Part shown: in pieces, positions 19,687 to 30,458 of the stretch
Position numbering within the stretch: position 1 is the first letter of the stretch
Layout: every line of letters starts with the position of its first letter
Assembly (NCBI GenBank): GCA_001899715.1
Contig: MKWI01000006.1
Location: 1-64,000, forward strand
From: Sphingobium sp. 66-54
GTDB taxonomy: Bacteria > Pseudomonadota > Alphaproteobacteria > Sphingomonadales > Sphingomonadaceae
Length of the DNA stretch: 64,000 nt
Direction: 5' to 3'
Notes under the pieces: model-generated
What the model saw: only the letters and a program-made list of their open reading frames with translations
Databases searched by the model: none
Told to the model about the DNA's origin: nothing
Translations under genes and position numbers: made by a program

Positions 19687-20493
19687 TTGTCTGACCCTCT
19701 TGTCTCCACCGGGCAGGCTGCCTCCACGCTGTTCGAGATCCCTGCTCATACGGAGCTGCCGCTGTTCACGCCCGACTGGCGGGTGCTTGAGGAGAACCGT
19801 GTGGTCGGCTTCAACGGCCGTCACATTTCCGCGCGTCCATTCAGCCTGCTGCGCTCGCAGCTCATCAAGCGGATGGCGGCGCGCGATTATCGGATCGTCG
19901 GCATCACCTCGCCCGCACCGGGGGCCGGCAAATCCTTCCTCTCGGCCAATCTGGCCGCGACGCTGAGCCGCCTGCCCAACCACAGCGTGCATGTGTTCGA
20001 CCTCGACGTGCGGCGCGCCTCGATTGCCGAAAGCTTCGGCCTGACGGGCGAGACCGGGCTGGAGAAGTTCCTTGCCGGCGATATCGACGATCTGCGCAAG
20101 GTCGGACGCCACGTCGAGGGCACCAACCTCGCGCTCTATCCCTGCTTTCTCAATGATCTGGACACGGTGCAGCTTCTGGCGAGCGAGCGCTTCGCCGCTT
20201 TCGTCGCCTCACTGCGTACGCTGGGCGAAGGCCATATCGTGGTGTTCGACATGCCGCCGGTCTTCGCCAACGATGACGCGATGGTCATCGCCGGGCAGAG
20301 CGACTGCTATTTGATGGTGATCGAACAGGGCCGCAACAGCCGCAAGCAGGTGGAGGACGCCATCCGCCTGCTGGAGCCGGCCGACTGCATCGGCTCGGTG
20401 CTCAACCGCTACGACGGCGGCGTGGGCGACCCCTATGGCTATTCCTACGGCTCCTACGGCAAATATTCCGATTATTTCAGCAAGGCGGAATAG
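19687..20493 (+). CDS. CpsD/CapB-type tyrosine-protein kinase (BY-kinase ATPase subunit)
   Basis: TTG start; ITSPAPGAGKSFLSANLA Walker A, VHVFDLDVRR Walker A', C-terminal Tyr cluster YGYSYGSYGKYSDYF. Confidence 0.88.
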   Translation: MSDPLVSTGQAASTLFEIPAHTELPLFTPDWRVLEENRVVGFNGRHISARPFSLLRSQLIKRMAARDYRIVGITSPAPGAGKSFLSANLAATLSRLPNHSVHVFDLDVRRASIAESFGLTGETGLEKFLAGDIDDLRKVGRHVEGTNLALYPCFLNDLDTVQLLASERFAAFVASLRTLGEGHIVVFDMPPVFANDDAMVIAGQSDCYLMVIEQGRNSRKQVEDAIRLLEPADCIGSVLNRYDGGVGDPYGYSYGSYGKYSDYFSKAE

Positions 20494-20555
20494 CCGGCAC
20501 GCTCGTCCGGAATAAGCAGACGAGCAGGCAGCCACCCTTGGGAATGAGAAACCGC

Positions 20556-20630
20556 GTGCCCCTGCGAAGACAGGAGCCCAAGACGGCGAGGCGCCTCGGC
20601 TAGACCATGGGCTTCCGCCTTCGCAGAGCC
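20556..20630. repeat. Palindromic repeat family 2, copy 1
   Basis: gtgcccctgcgaagacaggagccca...tgggcttccgccttcgcagagcc. Confidence 0.75.
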
Positions 20631-20877
20631 TGTTGATTGGCAATTTCAGCCTGCGCCCTTCAACCCATTCGCCCCGATGAAGGAATAAGCGAGCCCCCAG
20701 AGCAGATCATGAGCGGATGGAACACATCTTTCCATTCGCCCTAAGCTTCTCGAAGGACCGTGCTTCGTTCACTCAGCGGCGATCAAACACAGCCCCCCAC
20801 AGGCTCCGGGGAACGGGTCTGCTTCGTCGCGATCCGCCCTAACGCTGCGCCGCCTGACCGCCTCCGCGCCAACAGCC

Positions 20878-21940
<1,063 letters not shown>

Positions 21941-21948
<8 letters not shown>

Positions 21949-22807
21949 GCGTCTTGATGACTCCGAGCATGTCGCGAAGATGGACGCGCCAGTGCGGTGC
22001 CGCAGCCCCGACCAGCGCAATGGCGGCGCTTTTGTCGAGAACGGAATAAGCAGGCCGGCGCGCCGGGGTAGGATAATCGCTGGTGGCGATGGGCACGATG
22101 GGCACTGCACGCGCCAGCAGACCGAGCGTCAGCGCTTCCTCCTGGATGGCGACGGCGAAATCGTACCAGCTCGCCGCCCCGCTGTCCGTCCAGTGATGGA
22201 CGCCGGTCGCGCCGGCTGCGTCGAGCGCCCAGAGCGCGCGGGCGAGGCCGGCAGCGTAGGTCGGTGTGCCGATCTGGTCGGCAACGACGCGCACCTCCTC
22301 CCGCTCGGCCATCAGCCGCAGCATGGTGCGCACGAAATTATGCCCGGTATCGCCATAGACCCAGGCGGTGCGGACGATCAGCGCGCCGGGGTGCGCCCCT
22401 TGCACCGCTCGCTCGCCGGCCAGCTTGGTGGCACCATAGACGCCGAGCGGCGCGGTCGGGTGAGCGGGCCGGTAGGGCGTGCCGCTCGCGCCGTCGAAGA
22501 CGAAATCGGTCGAGATATGGATGAAGCGCGCGCCGGCTTTGGCGGCAGCCGCGGCGAGATGGCCGGGAGCTTCCGCGTTGACGCGCCGGGCCGCCTCGGC
22601 ATCGCTCTCCGCCTTGTCGACAGCGGTATAGGCGGCGGCATTGATAACGAGATCTGGCGCCACCTTGCGCACCCGCGCCGTCACCGCCACCGCGTCGCCA
22701 ATGTCGAGCGCGGCGCGGTCCAGGGCCGTCAGTGCCGCCCCTGCCGGAGCAGTCGCCTGCAAGGCGCGGCCAAGCTGGCCGCTGGCGCCGGTGAGGAGCA
22801 CCTTCAC
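21941..22807 (-). CDS. rfbD: dTDP-4-dehydrorhamnose reductase
   Basis: [38 protein letters not shown]. Confidence 0.97.
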
Positions 22808-23349
22808 GGGAACGTTACCGCGTCGGCCAGCGGCCGGCCGGCCTCATCCTTGGCGGCAAGCTGCGGCACCAGCCCGTCGAGCGGCCAGTCGATGCCGATG
22901 GCGGGATCGTTCCACAGCAGGCTGTGCTCATTCGCCGGATCGTAATAGCCCCGGCATTTGTAGAGGAAATCCGTGCCGTCCTGTAGGCACAGGAAGCCGT
23001 GCGCCATGCCCTCGGGCACCCACAGCATCCGCTTGTTAGCCGCGCTCAACTCCACGCCTACCCATTGGCCGAAGCTTGGCGAGGAGCGGCGCATGTCCAC
23101 CGCCACATCGAAGACCGCGCCCGCCGTTACCCGCACCAGCTTGCCCTGCGGATTGGGCGACTGATAATGCAGCCCGCGCAGCACGCCACGCGCGGAACGG
23201 CTATGATTGTCCTGCACGAAGGCGATATCCAGCCCGGCCTCACGGAACATACGCTCGTTCCAGCTTTCCATGAAGAAGCCGCGCTCGTCACCGAACAGCT
23301 TCGGCTCGATAATGAGCACGCCGGGAATCGCCGTCTTGATGACGTTCAT
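22804..23349 (-). CDS. rfbC: dTDP-4-dehydrorhamnose 3,5-epimerase
   Basis: [31 protein letters not shown]. Confidence 0.97.
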   Translation of the reverse strand: MNVIKTAIPGVLIIEPKLFGDERGFFMESWNERMFREAGLDIAFVQDNHSRSARGVLRGLHYQSPNPQGKLVRVTAGAVFDVAVDMRRSSPSFGQWVGVELSAANKRMLWVPEGMAHGFLCLQDGTDFLYKCRGYYDPANEHSLLWNDPAIGIDWPLDGLVPQLAAKDEAGRPLADAVTFP

Positions 23350-24224
23350 TGGGCGCCGCGCTCCAGCAGCCGCAGCAGATAATCGCCATAGCCGGACTTG
23401 CGCAGCGGCTCGGCGACACGGAGCAGTTGCGCATCGTCGATGAAACCCATGCGCCAGGCCAACTCTTCCGGGCAGCAGATTTTGAGGCCCTGCCGTTCCT
23501 CGGTAATCCGCACATAGTTGGCGGCATCGGTGAGCGCGCCATGGGTGCCGGTGTCGAGCCAGGCATAGCCGCGCCCCATGATCTCCACCGACAGTTCGCC
23601 GGCTTCCAGATAGAGGCGGTTCAAATCGGTGATCTCCAGTTCGCCACGTGGCGAAGGGGTGAGGCTCTGGGCACGTTCGACCGCCGTGCCATCGTAGAAA
23701 TATAGCCCCGTCACCGCATAATTGGAGCGCGGCTTCGCGGGCTTCTCCTCGATCGCCTCGGCCTTGCCGTCGGCATCGAACGAGACGACGCCATAGGCAG
23801 TGGGATCCTTCACATAATAGCCGAACACGGTCGCGCCCTGCCGCCGGCCTGAAGCCGCCCGGAGCAGATCGGTGAGGCCGTGGCCGTAGAAGATATTGTC
23901 GCCCAGCACCAGCGCGGAGGGATCCGTGCCGATGAAATCCGCGCCGATATGATAGGCCTGCGCCAGTCCACCGGGGTGGGGCTGCACCGCATAATGGAGC
24001 GCGAGGCCCAGGTCCGATCCGTCCCCGAGCAGCGCCTGGAACGCTGCCTGATCCTGCGGCGTGGTGATGAGCATGATCTCACGGATGCCGGAGAGGATCA
24101 GCACCGAGAGCGGATAATAGATCATCGGTTTGTCATAGACGGGCATGAGCTGTTTCGAGACAGCACGGGTCAGCGGATAAAGCCGCGTCCCCGAACCGCC
24201 GGCCAGGATGATCCCTTTACGCAC
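23346..24224 (-). CDS. rfbA: Glucose-1-phosphate thymidylyltransferase
   Basis: [41 protein letters not shown] start inferred. Confidence 0.97.
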   Translation of the reverse strand: MRKGIILAGGSGTRLYPLTRAVSKQLMPVYDKPMIYYPLSVLILSGIREIMLITTPQDQAAFQALLGDGSDLGLALHYAVQPHPGGLAQAYHIGADFIGTDPSALVLGDNIFYGHGLTDLLRAASGRRQGATVFGYYVKDPTAYGVVSFDADGKAEAIEEKPAKPRSNYAVTGLYFYDGTAVERAQSLTPSPRGELEITDLNRLYLEAGELSVEIMGRGYAWLDTGTHGALTDAANYVRITEERQGLKICCPEELAWRMGFIDDAQLLRVAEPLRKSGYGDYLLRLLERGAQ

Positions 24225-24462
24225 GTACAACTCCTGCTGACTGCCTGGTATGACGGAGCGATCGGCGATCATCCCTATCGGCGGACCCGTCGATTGCAAG
24301 CAGCAGCATAAGCACCGGCCGCCGCCATTCGGTTAACGGTGCTCTCTATCTGGTCCGCCGCAAAAACATCGTGAATCGCTTTGCCTTTCCCGAACAATAA
24401 ATTTAGCGCTTCCATCTTGGCTGGCGCGTTGCCGGCGGATAGCAGCCCATCGGCGGAGGGGA

Positions 24463-24723
24463 TTGATGGAAACAGCCTATGACTGGATCTCGCTCGCGAT
24501 CTTCGCCGGGATCATCGTGCTGTTCCTGCAGCGCTCGTCCATGGAAAATCCGCCGGACCGGATGATCGACTATCTGCCGCCCGCCCTGGGCTGCGCCATG
24601 GCCAACCAGGCCGGCAATTACGCGATCGAGAATGACAGCATTCCGATGCATCTGGTCGGCATAGCGCTGCTGATCGGCGTGGTCGTCTATGTCTGGCTGG
24701 TGCTCAAGCCCAGTTTCAAATAG
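24463..24723 (+). CDS. Small two-TM protein, probable XrtV sorting-system accessory protein
   Basis: 86 aa, METAYDWISLAIFAGIIVLFLQRSS...YLPPALGCAMANQAGNYA; resembles, from memory, small proteins annotated this way in sphingomonads. Confidence 0.6.
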   Translation: MMETAYDWISLAIFAGIIVLFLQRSSMENPPDRMIDYLPPALGCAMANQAGNYAIENDSIPMHLVGIALLIGVVVYVWLVLKPSFK

Positions 24724-24822
24724 GGGCGCGGGGGAAAGGCGAACGCTCGCAGCGCCGGTGCCTGCCGGCCCCGCGACCATGCTCGGGCGGTGTGCGCCCC
24801 ATAGCCAGGAGGATTTTGCAGC

Positions 24823-26124
24823 GTGAAAATCACCATGATCGGCTCGGGTTATGTGGGTCTGGTCTCCGGCGCCTGCTTCGCCGACTTCGGCCATGACGTG
24901 ACCTGCGTCGACAAGGACGAGACCAAGATCGACGCCTTGCGCGCGGGCCGCATCCCCATCTTCGAGCCCGGTCTCGATCAGCTCGTCGCCAAGAATGTCG
25001 CCGCCGGCCGCCTTGCCTTCGCCACCGATCTGGCTGCGGCGGTGGGTAGCGCCGATGCGGTGTTCATCGCGGTCGGCACCCCCTCCCGGCGCGGCGACGG
25101 CCATGCCGATCTCTCTTACGTCTATGCCGCCGCCGCCGAGATCGCCCATGCGCTCAAGGGCTTCACCGTGATCGTCGACAAGTCGACCGTGCCCGTCGGC
25201 ACCGGCGATGAGGTGGAGCGGATCATCCGCGAGACTAACCCGCAGGCCGATTTCGCCGTGATCTCCAACCCCGAGTTCTTGCGGGAAGGCGCCGCAATCG
25301 ACGATTTCAAGCGGCCCGACCGCGTCGTCATCGGCGGGGAGGACCCACGCGGGCTGGAGGTGATGCGGCAGGTCTATCGGCCGCTGGTGCTCGGCCGCTC
25401 GCCTGTCATCGAGATGTCGCGCCGCGCCGCCGAGCTGACCAAATATGCCGGCAACGCCTTCCTCGCCACCAAGATCACCTTCATCAACGAGATCGCCGAC
25501 CTGTGCGAAAAGGTGGGTGCGGATGTGCAGGCCGTCGCGCGCGGCATCGGGCTGGACAACCGCATCGGCGCCAAGTTCCTCCATCCCGGCCCCGGCTATG
25601 GCGGCTCCTGCTTCCCCAAGGATACGCTGGCGCTGCTCAAGACCGCGCAGGATTATGGCGCGCCGCAGCGCATCGTCGAGACGGTGGTCGCGGTCAACGA
25701 CCAGCGCAAGAGCGGCATGGGCCGCAAGGTGATCGAGGCGTGCGGCGGCGACGTGAACGGCAAGACGATCGCCCTGCTCGGCCTCACCTTCAAGCCCAAC
25801 ACCGACGATATGCGCGAATCGCCCGCCATCGCCATTGTGCGGACGCTTGAGGAAGCCGGCGCCACGGTACGCGCCTATGACCCGGAAGGCATGGAACTGG
25901 CGAAGAAGGACCTGCCTGACATCGTCTATTGCACCGGCGCCTATGAGACGATGGAGGGCGCCGACGCGCTGGTGATCGTGACGGAATGGGATGCCTTCCG
26001 CGCGCTCGACCTGGCGCGGATCAAGGGCCTGCTCAAGACGCCGGTGCTGGTCGATCTGCGCAACATCTATCCGCGCGACATGGTCGAGGCGGCGGGATTT
26101 TCCTACACCGCCGTCGGTCGGTGA
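24823..26124 (+). CDS. ugd: UDP-glucose 6-dehydrogenase
   Basis: MKITMIGSGYVGLVSGACFADFGHDVTCVD; GPGYGGSCFPKDTLAL active-site Cys. Confidence 0.97.
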   Translation: MKITMIGSGYVGLVSGACFADFGHDVTCVDKDETKIDALRAGRIPIFEPGLDQLVAKNVAAGRLAFATDLAAAVGSADAVFIAVGTPSRRGDGHADLSYVYAAAAEIAHALKGFTVIVDKSTVPVGTGDEVERIIRETNPQADFAVISNPEFLREGAAIDDFKRPDRVVIGGEDPRGLEVMRQVYRPLVLGRSPVIEMSRRAAELTKYAGNAFLATKITFINEIADLCEKVGADVQAVARGIGLDNRIGAKFLHPGPGYGGSCFPKDTLALLKTAQDYGAPQRIVETVVAVNDQRKSGMGRKVIEACGGDVNGKTIALLGLTFKPNTDDMRESPAIAIVRTLEEAGATVRAYDPEGMELAKKDLPDIVYCTGAYETMEGADALVIVTEWDAFRALDLARIKGLLKTPVLVDLRNIYPRDMVEAAGFSYTAVGR

Positions 26125-27110
26125 TCGGCGGACCGCCCATCCTCATCACCGGCGCGGCCGGCTTCATCGGCCACGCCACCGCACAACGGCTGCTGGCCCG
26201 CGGGGACCAGGTGATCGGCGTCGACAATCTCGACGATCATGGCGACCCCGCGCTCAAGGCGGCCCGTCTCGCGACGCTGGACGGCCACGCTGCCTTCCAC
26301 TTCGTCAAGGCGGACGTTGCCGAGCCGGAAGGCATGGCCCGGCTCGTCCACGACCATGATGTACGTCGCGTCGTCCACCTCGCCGCGCAGGCGGGCGTGC
26401 GCCACAGCATCACCACGCCATTCGCATGCGAACGGTCCAACGTCGGCGGCCATCTCGCGGTGCTGGAAGCCTGCCGGCAGGCACAGACCTTCGAGCATCT
26501 GCTCTACGCCTCGTCCAGTGCGGTTTATGGAGACCGGCCGCTCGGCAGCGCCGGGTTCCGCGAGGACGATCCGGCCGACACACCCGTCTCTCTCTATGCG
26601 GCGACCAAGCGCGCGGCCGAACTGATGAGCCATAGCTACGCCGCGCTCCATGGCCTGCCCCAGACGGGTCTGCGTTTCTTCACCGTCTATGGCCCGTGGG
26701 GGCGGCCGGACATGGCCTATTTCCATTTCACCCGGCTGACTCTCGCGGGCGAAGCGATCGACATCTATGGCAATGGCGCGATGACGCGTGACTTCACCTA
26801 TATCGACGATGTCGTGACTGGTATCGTCGGGGCGCTGGACAGGGCGCCAGCGCGAGGCGAGCACCGCATTCTCAATATCGGCGAGGGTCGCCCCGAGAGC
26901 TTGATGACGATGATCGCGACCTTGGAGGCGGCGCTAGGCCAAACCACACGGAAGAGGATGCAGCCAATGCAGCCCGGCGACGTTACCGCGACCTGGGCGG
27001 ATATCGCCCGTCTGCACCGGCTCACCGGATATCGGCCGCGGGTTGGGCTGGCCGAGGGTTTGCAGCGCTTCGTCGGCTGGTATCGGGATTTTTACGGAGT
27101 TGCGGCATAG
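26121..27110 (+). CDS. NAD-dependent epimerase (UDP-glucuronate 4-epimerase-like)
   Basis: GTG start overlapping the ugd stop; ILITGAAGFIGHATAQRLL; YAATKRAAELMSHSYAALHGLP; FTVYGPWGRPDMA. Confidence 0.92.
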   Translation: MIGGPPILITGAAGFIGHATAQRLLARGDQVIGVDNLDDHGDPALKAARLATLDGHAAFHFVKADVAEPEGMARLVHDHDVRRVVHLAAQAGVRHSITTPFACERSNVGGHLAVLEACRQAQTFEHLLYASSSAVYGDRPLGSAGFREDDPADTPVSLYAATKRAAELMSHSYAALHGLPQTGLRFFTVYGPWGRPDMAYFHFTRLTLAGEAIDIYGNGAMTRDFTYIDDVVTGIVGALDRAPARGEHRILNIGEGRPESLMTMIATLEAALGQTTRKRMQPMQPGDVTATWADIARLHRLTGYRPRVGLAEGLQRFVGWYRDFYGVAA

Positions 27111-27161
27111 CGCCGTTCCTCTCGATTCCGATTGTGACAATTCATTTCGTGGGAGCCTGAA

Positions 27162-28046
27162 TTGACGATCCGCAAAACCATCTTTCCCGTCGCCGGCCTG
27201 GGCACGCGCTTTCTGCCCGCGACCAAGGCGGTGCCCAAGGAAATGCTGCCGGTCGTCGACCGCCCGCTCATCCAATATGCGGTGGACGAAGCGCTGGAAG
27301 CCGGGGTGGAGACGATGATCTTCGTCACCGGTCGCAACAAGAGCGCGATCGAGGATCATTTCGACATGGCCTATGAGCTGGAGCGCATCCAGGCCGACCG
27401 GGGCAAGTCGCTGGCTGCTCTGGAGGGCACGCGGCTGACGCCCGGCAACGCCATCTTCGTGCGCCAGCAGGAGCCGCGTGGGCTGGGTCATGCCATCTGG
27501 TGCGCACGCGACATCGTCGGCGATGAGCCGTTCGCGATCATCCTGCCGGATGAGTTGCTCATCGGCCGCCAGCATGGCTGCCTCGCCCAGATGGTCGCAC
27601 AATATGACAAGGTCGGCGGCAATCTGGTCTGCGCACTGGAGGTGCAGCCGGAGGAGACGCATAACTACGGCGTGATCGACCCCGGCCGGCGCGACGGCGT
27701 GCTGACCGAAGTGAAGGGGTTGGTCGAGAAACCAGCGCGCGGCAGCGCCCCCTCCAACCTGATGCTGCCCGGCCGCTACATCCTCCAGCCGGAGGTGATG
27801 GCGCTGCTCGCCACGCAGGAAGCCGGTGCAGGCGGCGAGGTGCAACTCACCGACGCCATGGCCAGACTGATCGGCAAGCAGCCCTTCCACGGCGTCACAT
27901 TCGACGGGGAACGGTTCGATTGCGGTTCCAAACTTGGTTTCGCGCAAGCCAATTTCGCGCTGGCGGCGCGCGATCCGGCAATGGGGGAAGACCTCAAGGC
28001 ATGGGCGAAGGCGCTGTTGGCAACCGAGCGGGTCAACATGCTATGA
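27162..28046 (+). CDS. galU: UTP--glucose-1-phosphate uridylyltransferase
   Basis: KTIFPVAGLGTRFLPATKAVPKEMLPVVDRPLIQYAVDEA. Confidence 0.97.
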   Translation: MTIRKTIFPVAGLGTRFLPATKAVPKEMLPVVDRPLIQYAVDEALEAGVETMIFVTGRNKSAIEDHFDMAYELERIQADRGKSLAALEGTRLTPGNAIFVRQQEPRGLGHAIWCARDIVGDEPFAIILPDELLIGRQHGCLAQMVAQYDKVGGNLVCALEVQPEETHNYGVIDPGRRDGVLTEVKGLVEKPARGSAPSNLMLPGRYILQPEVMALLATQEAGAGGEVQLTDAMARLIGKQPFHGVTFDGERFDCGSKLGFAQANFALAARDPAMGEDLKAWAKALLATERVNML

Positions 28047-28119
28047 GGCGCCGGCACATCGGCGCCCGTCATAGCGATCTCCGACACCTGGATTATTCCA
28101 ATACTCAACGGGGTATCTA

Positions 28120-29271
28120 ATGATTAACCCGCATGAGATTGATATCTATGCTGCCGAAAATCTTTTGGCCACGAAGAAGGGGATAATCGCCCGGAAATGG
28201 CTATCCAGGAAATATTCCCGGAAGGATCGGCGCCGCATATTGATATTTTATAATCATGTTGAAACCGCTCCAGCACAGATATTCCCATTCTATTACTATT
28301 GGAATTCATTAGACAGGCGCTTTTCAGCGGAAACTCGCTGCGTGGATATATCCAATATTACAGGACATATTGGGAAATATCACCCTTATCATAACCTGAT
28401 AAAAGCAGCCGATATTATCCTGATCCAGCCATGGTTCACGATAGGAAATGATAAGATAAAGGAAATTTTGGAAGGCATCTCGGCTATCAATAGCAATGCT
28501 TCCATGTCATTTCTGGACTCATACGCCCACAGCGATATTCGCCTCGCTAGAGCGGTCAATCCTTATATAAAATACTATATAAAGAAATCTCTTTTCCGAG
28601 ATAAACAGAGTTATTTCCGTAAATTTGGCGGCGGAACAATCTTAGACGATTATTATGACGGTCTGTACGAGATAGATTCTGAGAAACTTGACTGGAATGT
28701 CCCCGAAGACATCATTCCAAAATTAAGATTGAGCCCAAACTTTCTCACTGCGGCGCGTTTTGTCAGGATGTTTCGAACGGGCGGCGCCCCGAAAATGGAT
28801 GGGAAATTGTTCGATGTGCAGGCACGCATCGGCACCAAAGGTTCGCCGTGGTATCAAGCGATGCGAAATGACGCACTCCGAAAGATCGAAGGCATAGCTG
28901 GCCTCAGGGTCTCCCCAAAGACCAAGGTAAGTCGCGCCGAATTCATGAAGGAGTTATCCGCAAGCAAACTTTGCTTCAGCCCTTTCGGTTATGGCGAACT
29001 TTGTTGGAGAGATATTGAGGCCATGGCTACTGGAGCCATTCTCATAAAACCGAATATGGATCATCTGGAGACCTTGCCGGATCTCTATCAGGCCGGCGTG
29101 ACATATCTACCGTGCCGCTGGGATTTTAGCGATCTCGAAAATATCGTTCACAATGCACTATCCAACTATGAAAAGCACTTCGAATGCTCGATAAACTCAT
29201 ACGATATATGTAGGGATTATATTAATAATGATAAATTCATCAATGATATATCCTTCATTTTTGATGAATAA
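28120..29271 (+). CDS. Glycosyltransferase-like protein, AT-rich
   Basis: C-terminal KLCFSPFGYGELCWRDIEAMATGAILIKPNMDH resembles GT-B/exostosin-type donor-binding region; clearly lower GC than flanks. Confidence 0.6.
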   Translation: MINPHEIDIYAAENLLATKKGIIARKWLSRKYSRKDRRRILIFYNHVETAPAQIFPFYYYWNSLDRRFSAETRCVDISNITGHIGKYHPYHNLIKAADIILIQPWFTIGNDKIKEILEGISAINSNASMSFLDSYAHSDIRLARAVNPYIKYYIKKSLFRDKQSYFRKFGGGTILDDYYDGLYEIDSEKLDWNVPEDIIPKLRLSPNFLTAARFVRMFRTGGAPKMDGKLFDVQARIGTKGSPWYQAMRNDALRKIEGIAGLRVSPKTKVSRAEFMKELSASKLCFSPFGYGELCWRDIEAMATGAILIKPNMDHLETLPDLYQAGVTYLPCRWDFSDLENIVHNALSNYEKHFECSINSYDICRDYINNDKFINDISFIFDE

Positions 29272-29521
29272 TGATCTTCCAGCCATGAGGCGATACAGCC
29301 CGTGGCGATGCTAATTGTGATCGTCCGAATTTTCGATAACGCTCTTACCTTCGCCACCTGGTCGCTGGATGCGGAACACTGTTCGCCGATCCGGGGCCTG
29401 CTCGTGGCGAGACCCGTCGTCGAAGCCTCTCACAACTGAAGCGCCTCGCCATCGAGGGAGATGTGCGTCAGGGGCGATATGCCGTTCCGACCACCCGCTT
29501 CCGACAGGAAGAAGTAGACGT

Positions 29522-29556
29522 GAAAGGGGGCAGATCCATCGGATCCGCCCCCTTTC
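29522..29556. terminator. Bidirectional Rho-independent terminator
   Basis: gaaagggggcagatcc-atc-ggatccgccccctttc; between convergent genes. Confidence 0.75.
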
Positions 29557-29588
29557 CTTGTCTCTACGGAAGCATCACCCCAACCGGA

Positions 29589-30446
29589 TCAATGCTCCTT
29601 GCCGGCCCAGATATTCTGATAGGCCATATAGGCAAGCACGGTGCCGAAAATCAGGAAGATCAGCACGCCGACGCCAGTGCTCTTGCGCGCCTCCAGCTTG
29701 GGCTCGGCAGCCCACATCAGGAAGGCGGAGACGTCCTGCGCCATCTGGTCGACCGTCGGCTTGGGCTGGCCCTCGCCGTATGTCACCTGACCCTCGGCCG
29801 TGAGCGGCGGTGCCATGGCGATGTTGAGATTGGCGAAATAGGGGTTGTAGTGCAGCCCTTCGCCGGTCTTGGCATCCGGGAACTTGCGCAGCAACTCGGC
29901 CGGCTGCTCGCGGAACCCGGTAAGCAGCGAGTGGATGTAGTTCGCGCCGTCATGCCGCGCTTTCGCCATCAGCGAGAGGTCCGGCGGGATGGCGTTGTTG
30001 TTCGCCGCGCGCGCCGCCACGTCGTTGGGATAGACCAGCGGGAACTTGTCCGCAGGCGTGCCCTCGTGCGTGGTCGCCTCGCCCGTATTGGGGTCGATGG
30101 CCGGCACCTGGTGCGCCTTGGCGATCGCCTTGATCTCCGCCTCGTTATAGCCGAGGTCGGCAAGGCTGCGGAACGCCACCTGATGGAGCGAATGGCAGGC
30201 CGCGCAGACTTCCGAATAGACCTGGAAGCCGCGCTGGAGCTGGGCCTCGTCATATTTGCCGAACGGGCCGTTGAAGCTCCACGCTACCTGCCTGGGATGC
30301 TCGTGGAATTCCGACTCCGCCGTGGGAGCCACGAGCTTGCCATGCTCGGAGAGCACGGGCACGACGGAGACCGCGCCCCAGATGAAGCTCAGGAGCAGCA
30401 TACCTGCAAAGAACAGGCCGACGAGACCGCCGAGGAAACGAACCAT
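29589..30446 (-). CDS. petC: Cytochrome c1
   Basis: VCAACHSLHQVAFRSL haem-binding CXXCH; C-terminal TM anchor. Confidence 0.95.
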   Translation of the reverse strand: MVRFLGGLVGLFFAGMLLLSFIWGAVSVVPVLSEHGKLVAPTAESEFHEHPRQVAWSFNGPFGKYDEAQLQRGFQVYSEVCAACHSLHQVAFRSLADLGYNEAEIKAIAKAHQVPAIDPNTGEATTHEGTPADKFPLVYPNDVAARAANNNAIPPDLSLMAKARHDGANYIHSLLTGFREQPAELLRKFPDAKTGEGLHYNPYFANLNIAMAPPLTAEGQVTYGEGQPKPTVDQMAQDVSAFLMWAAEPKLEARKSTGVGVLIFLIFGTVLAYMAYQNIWAGKEH

Positions 30447-30458
30447 TGCTATGCCCCC

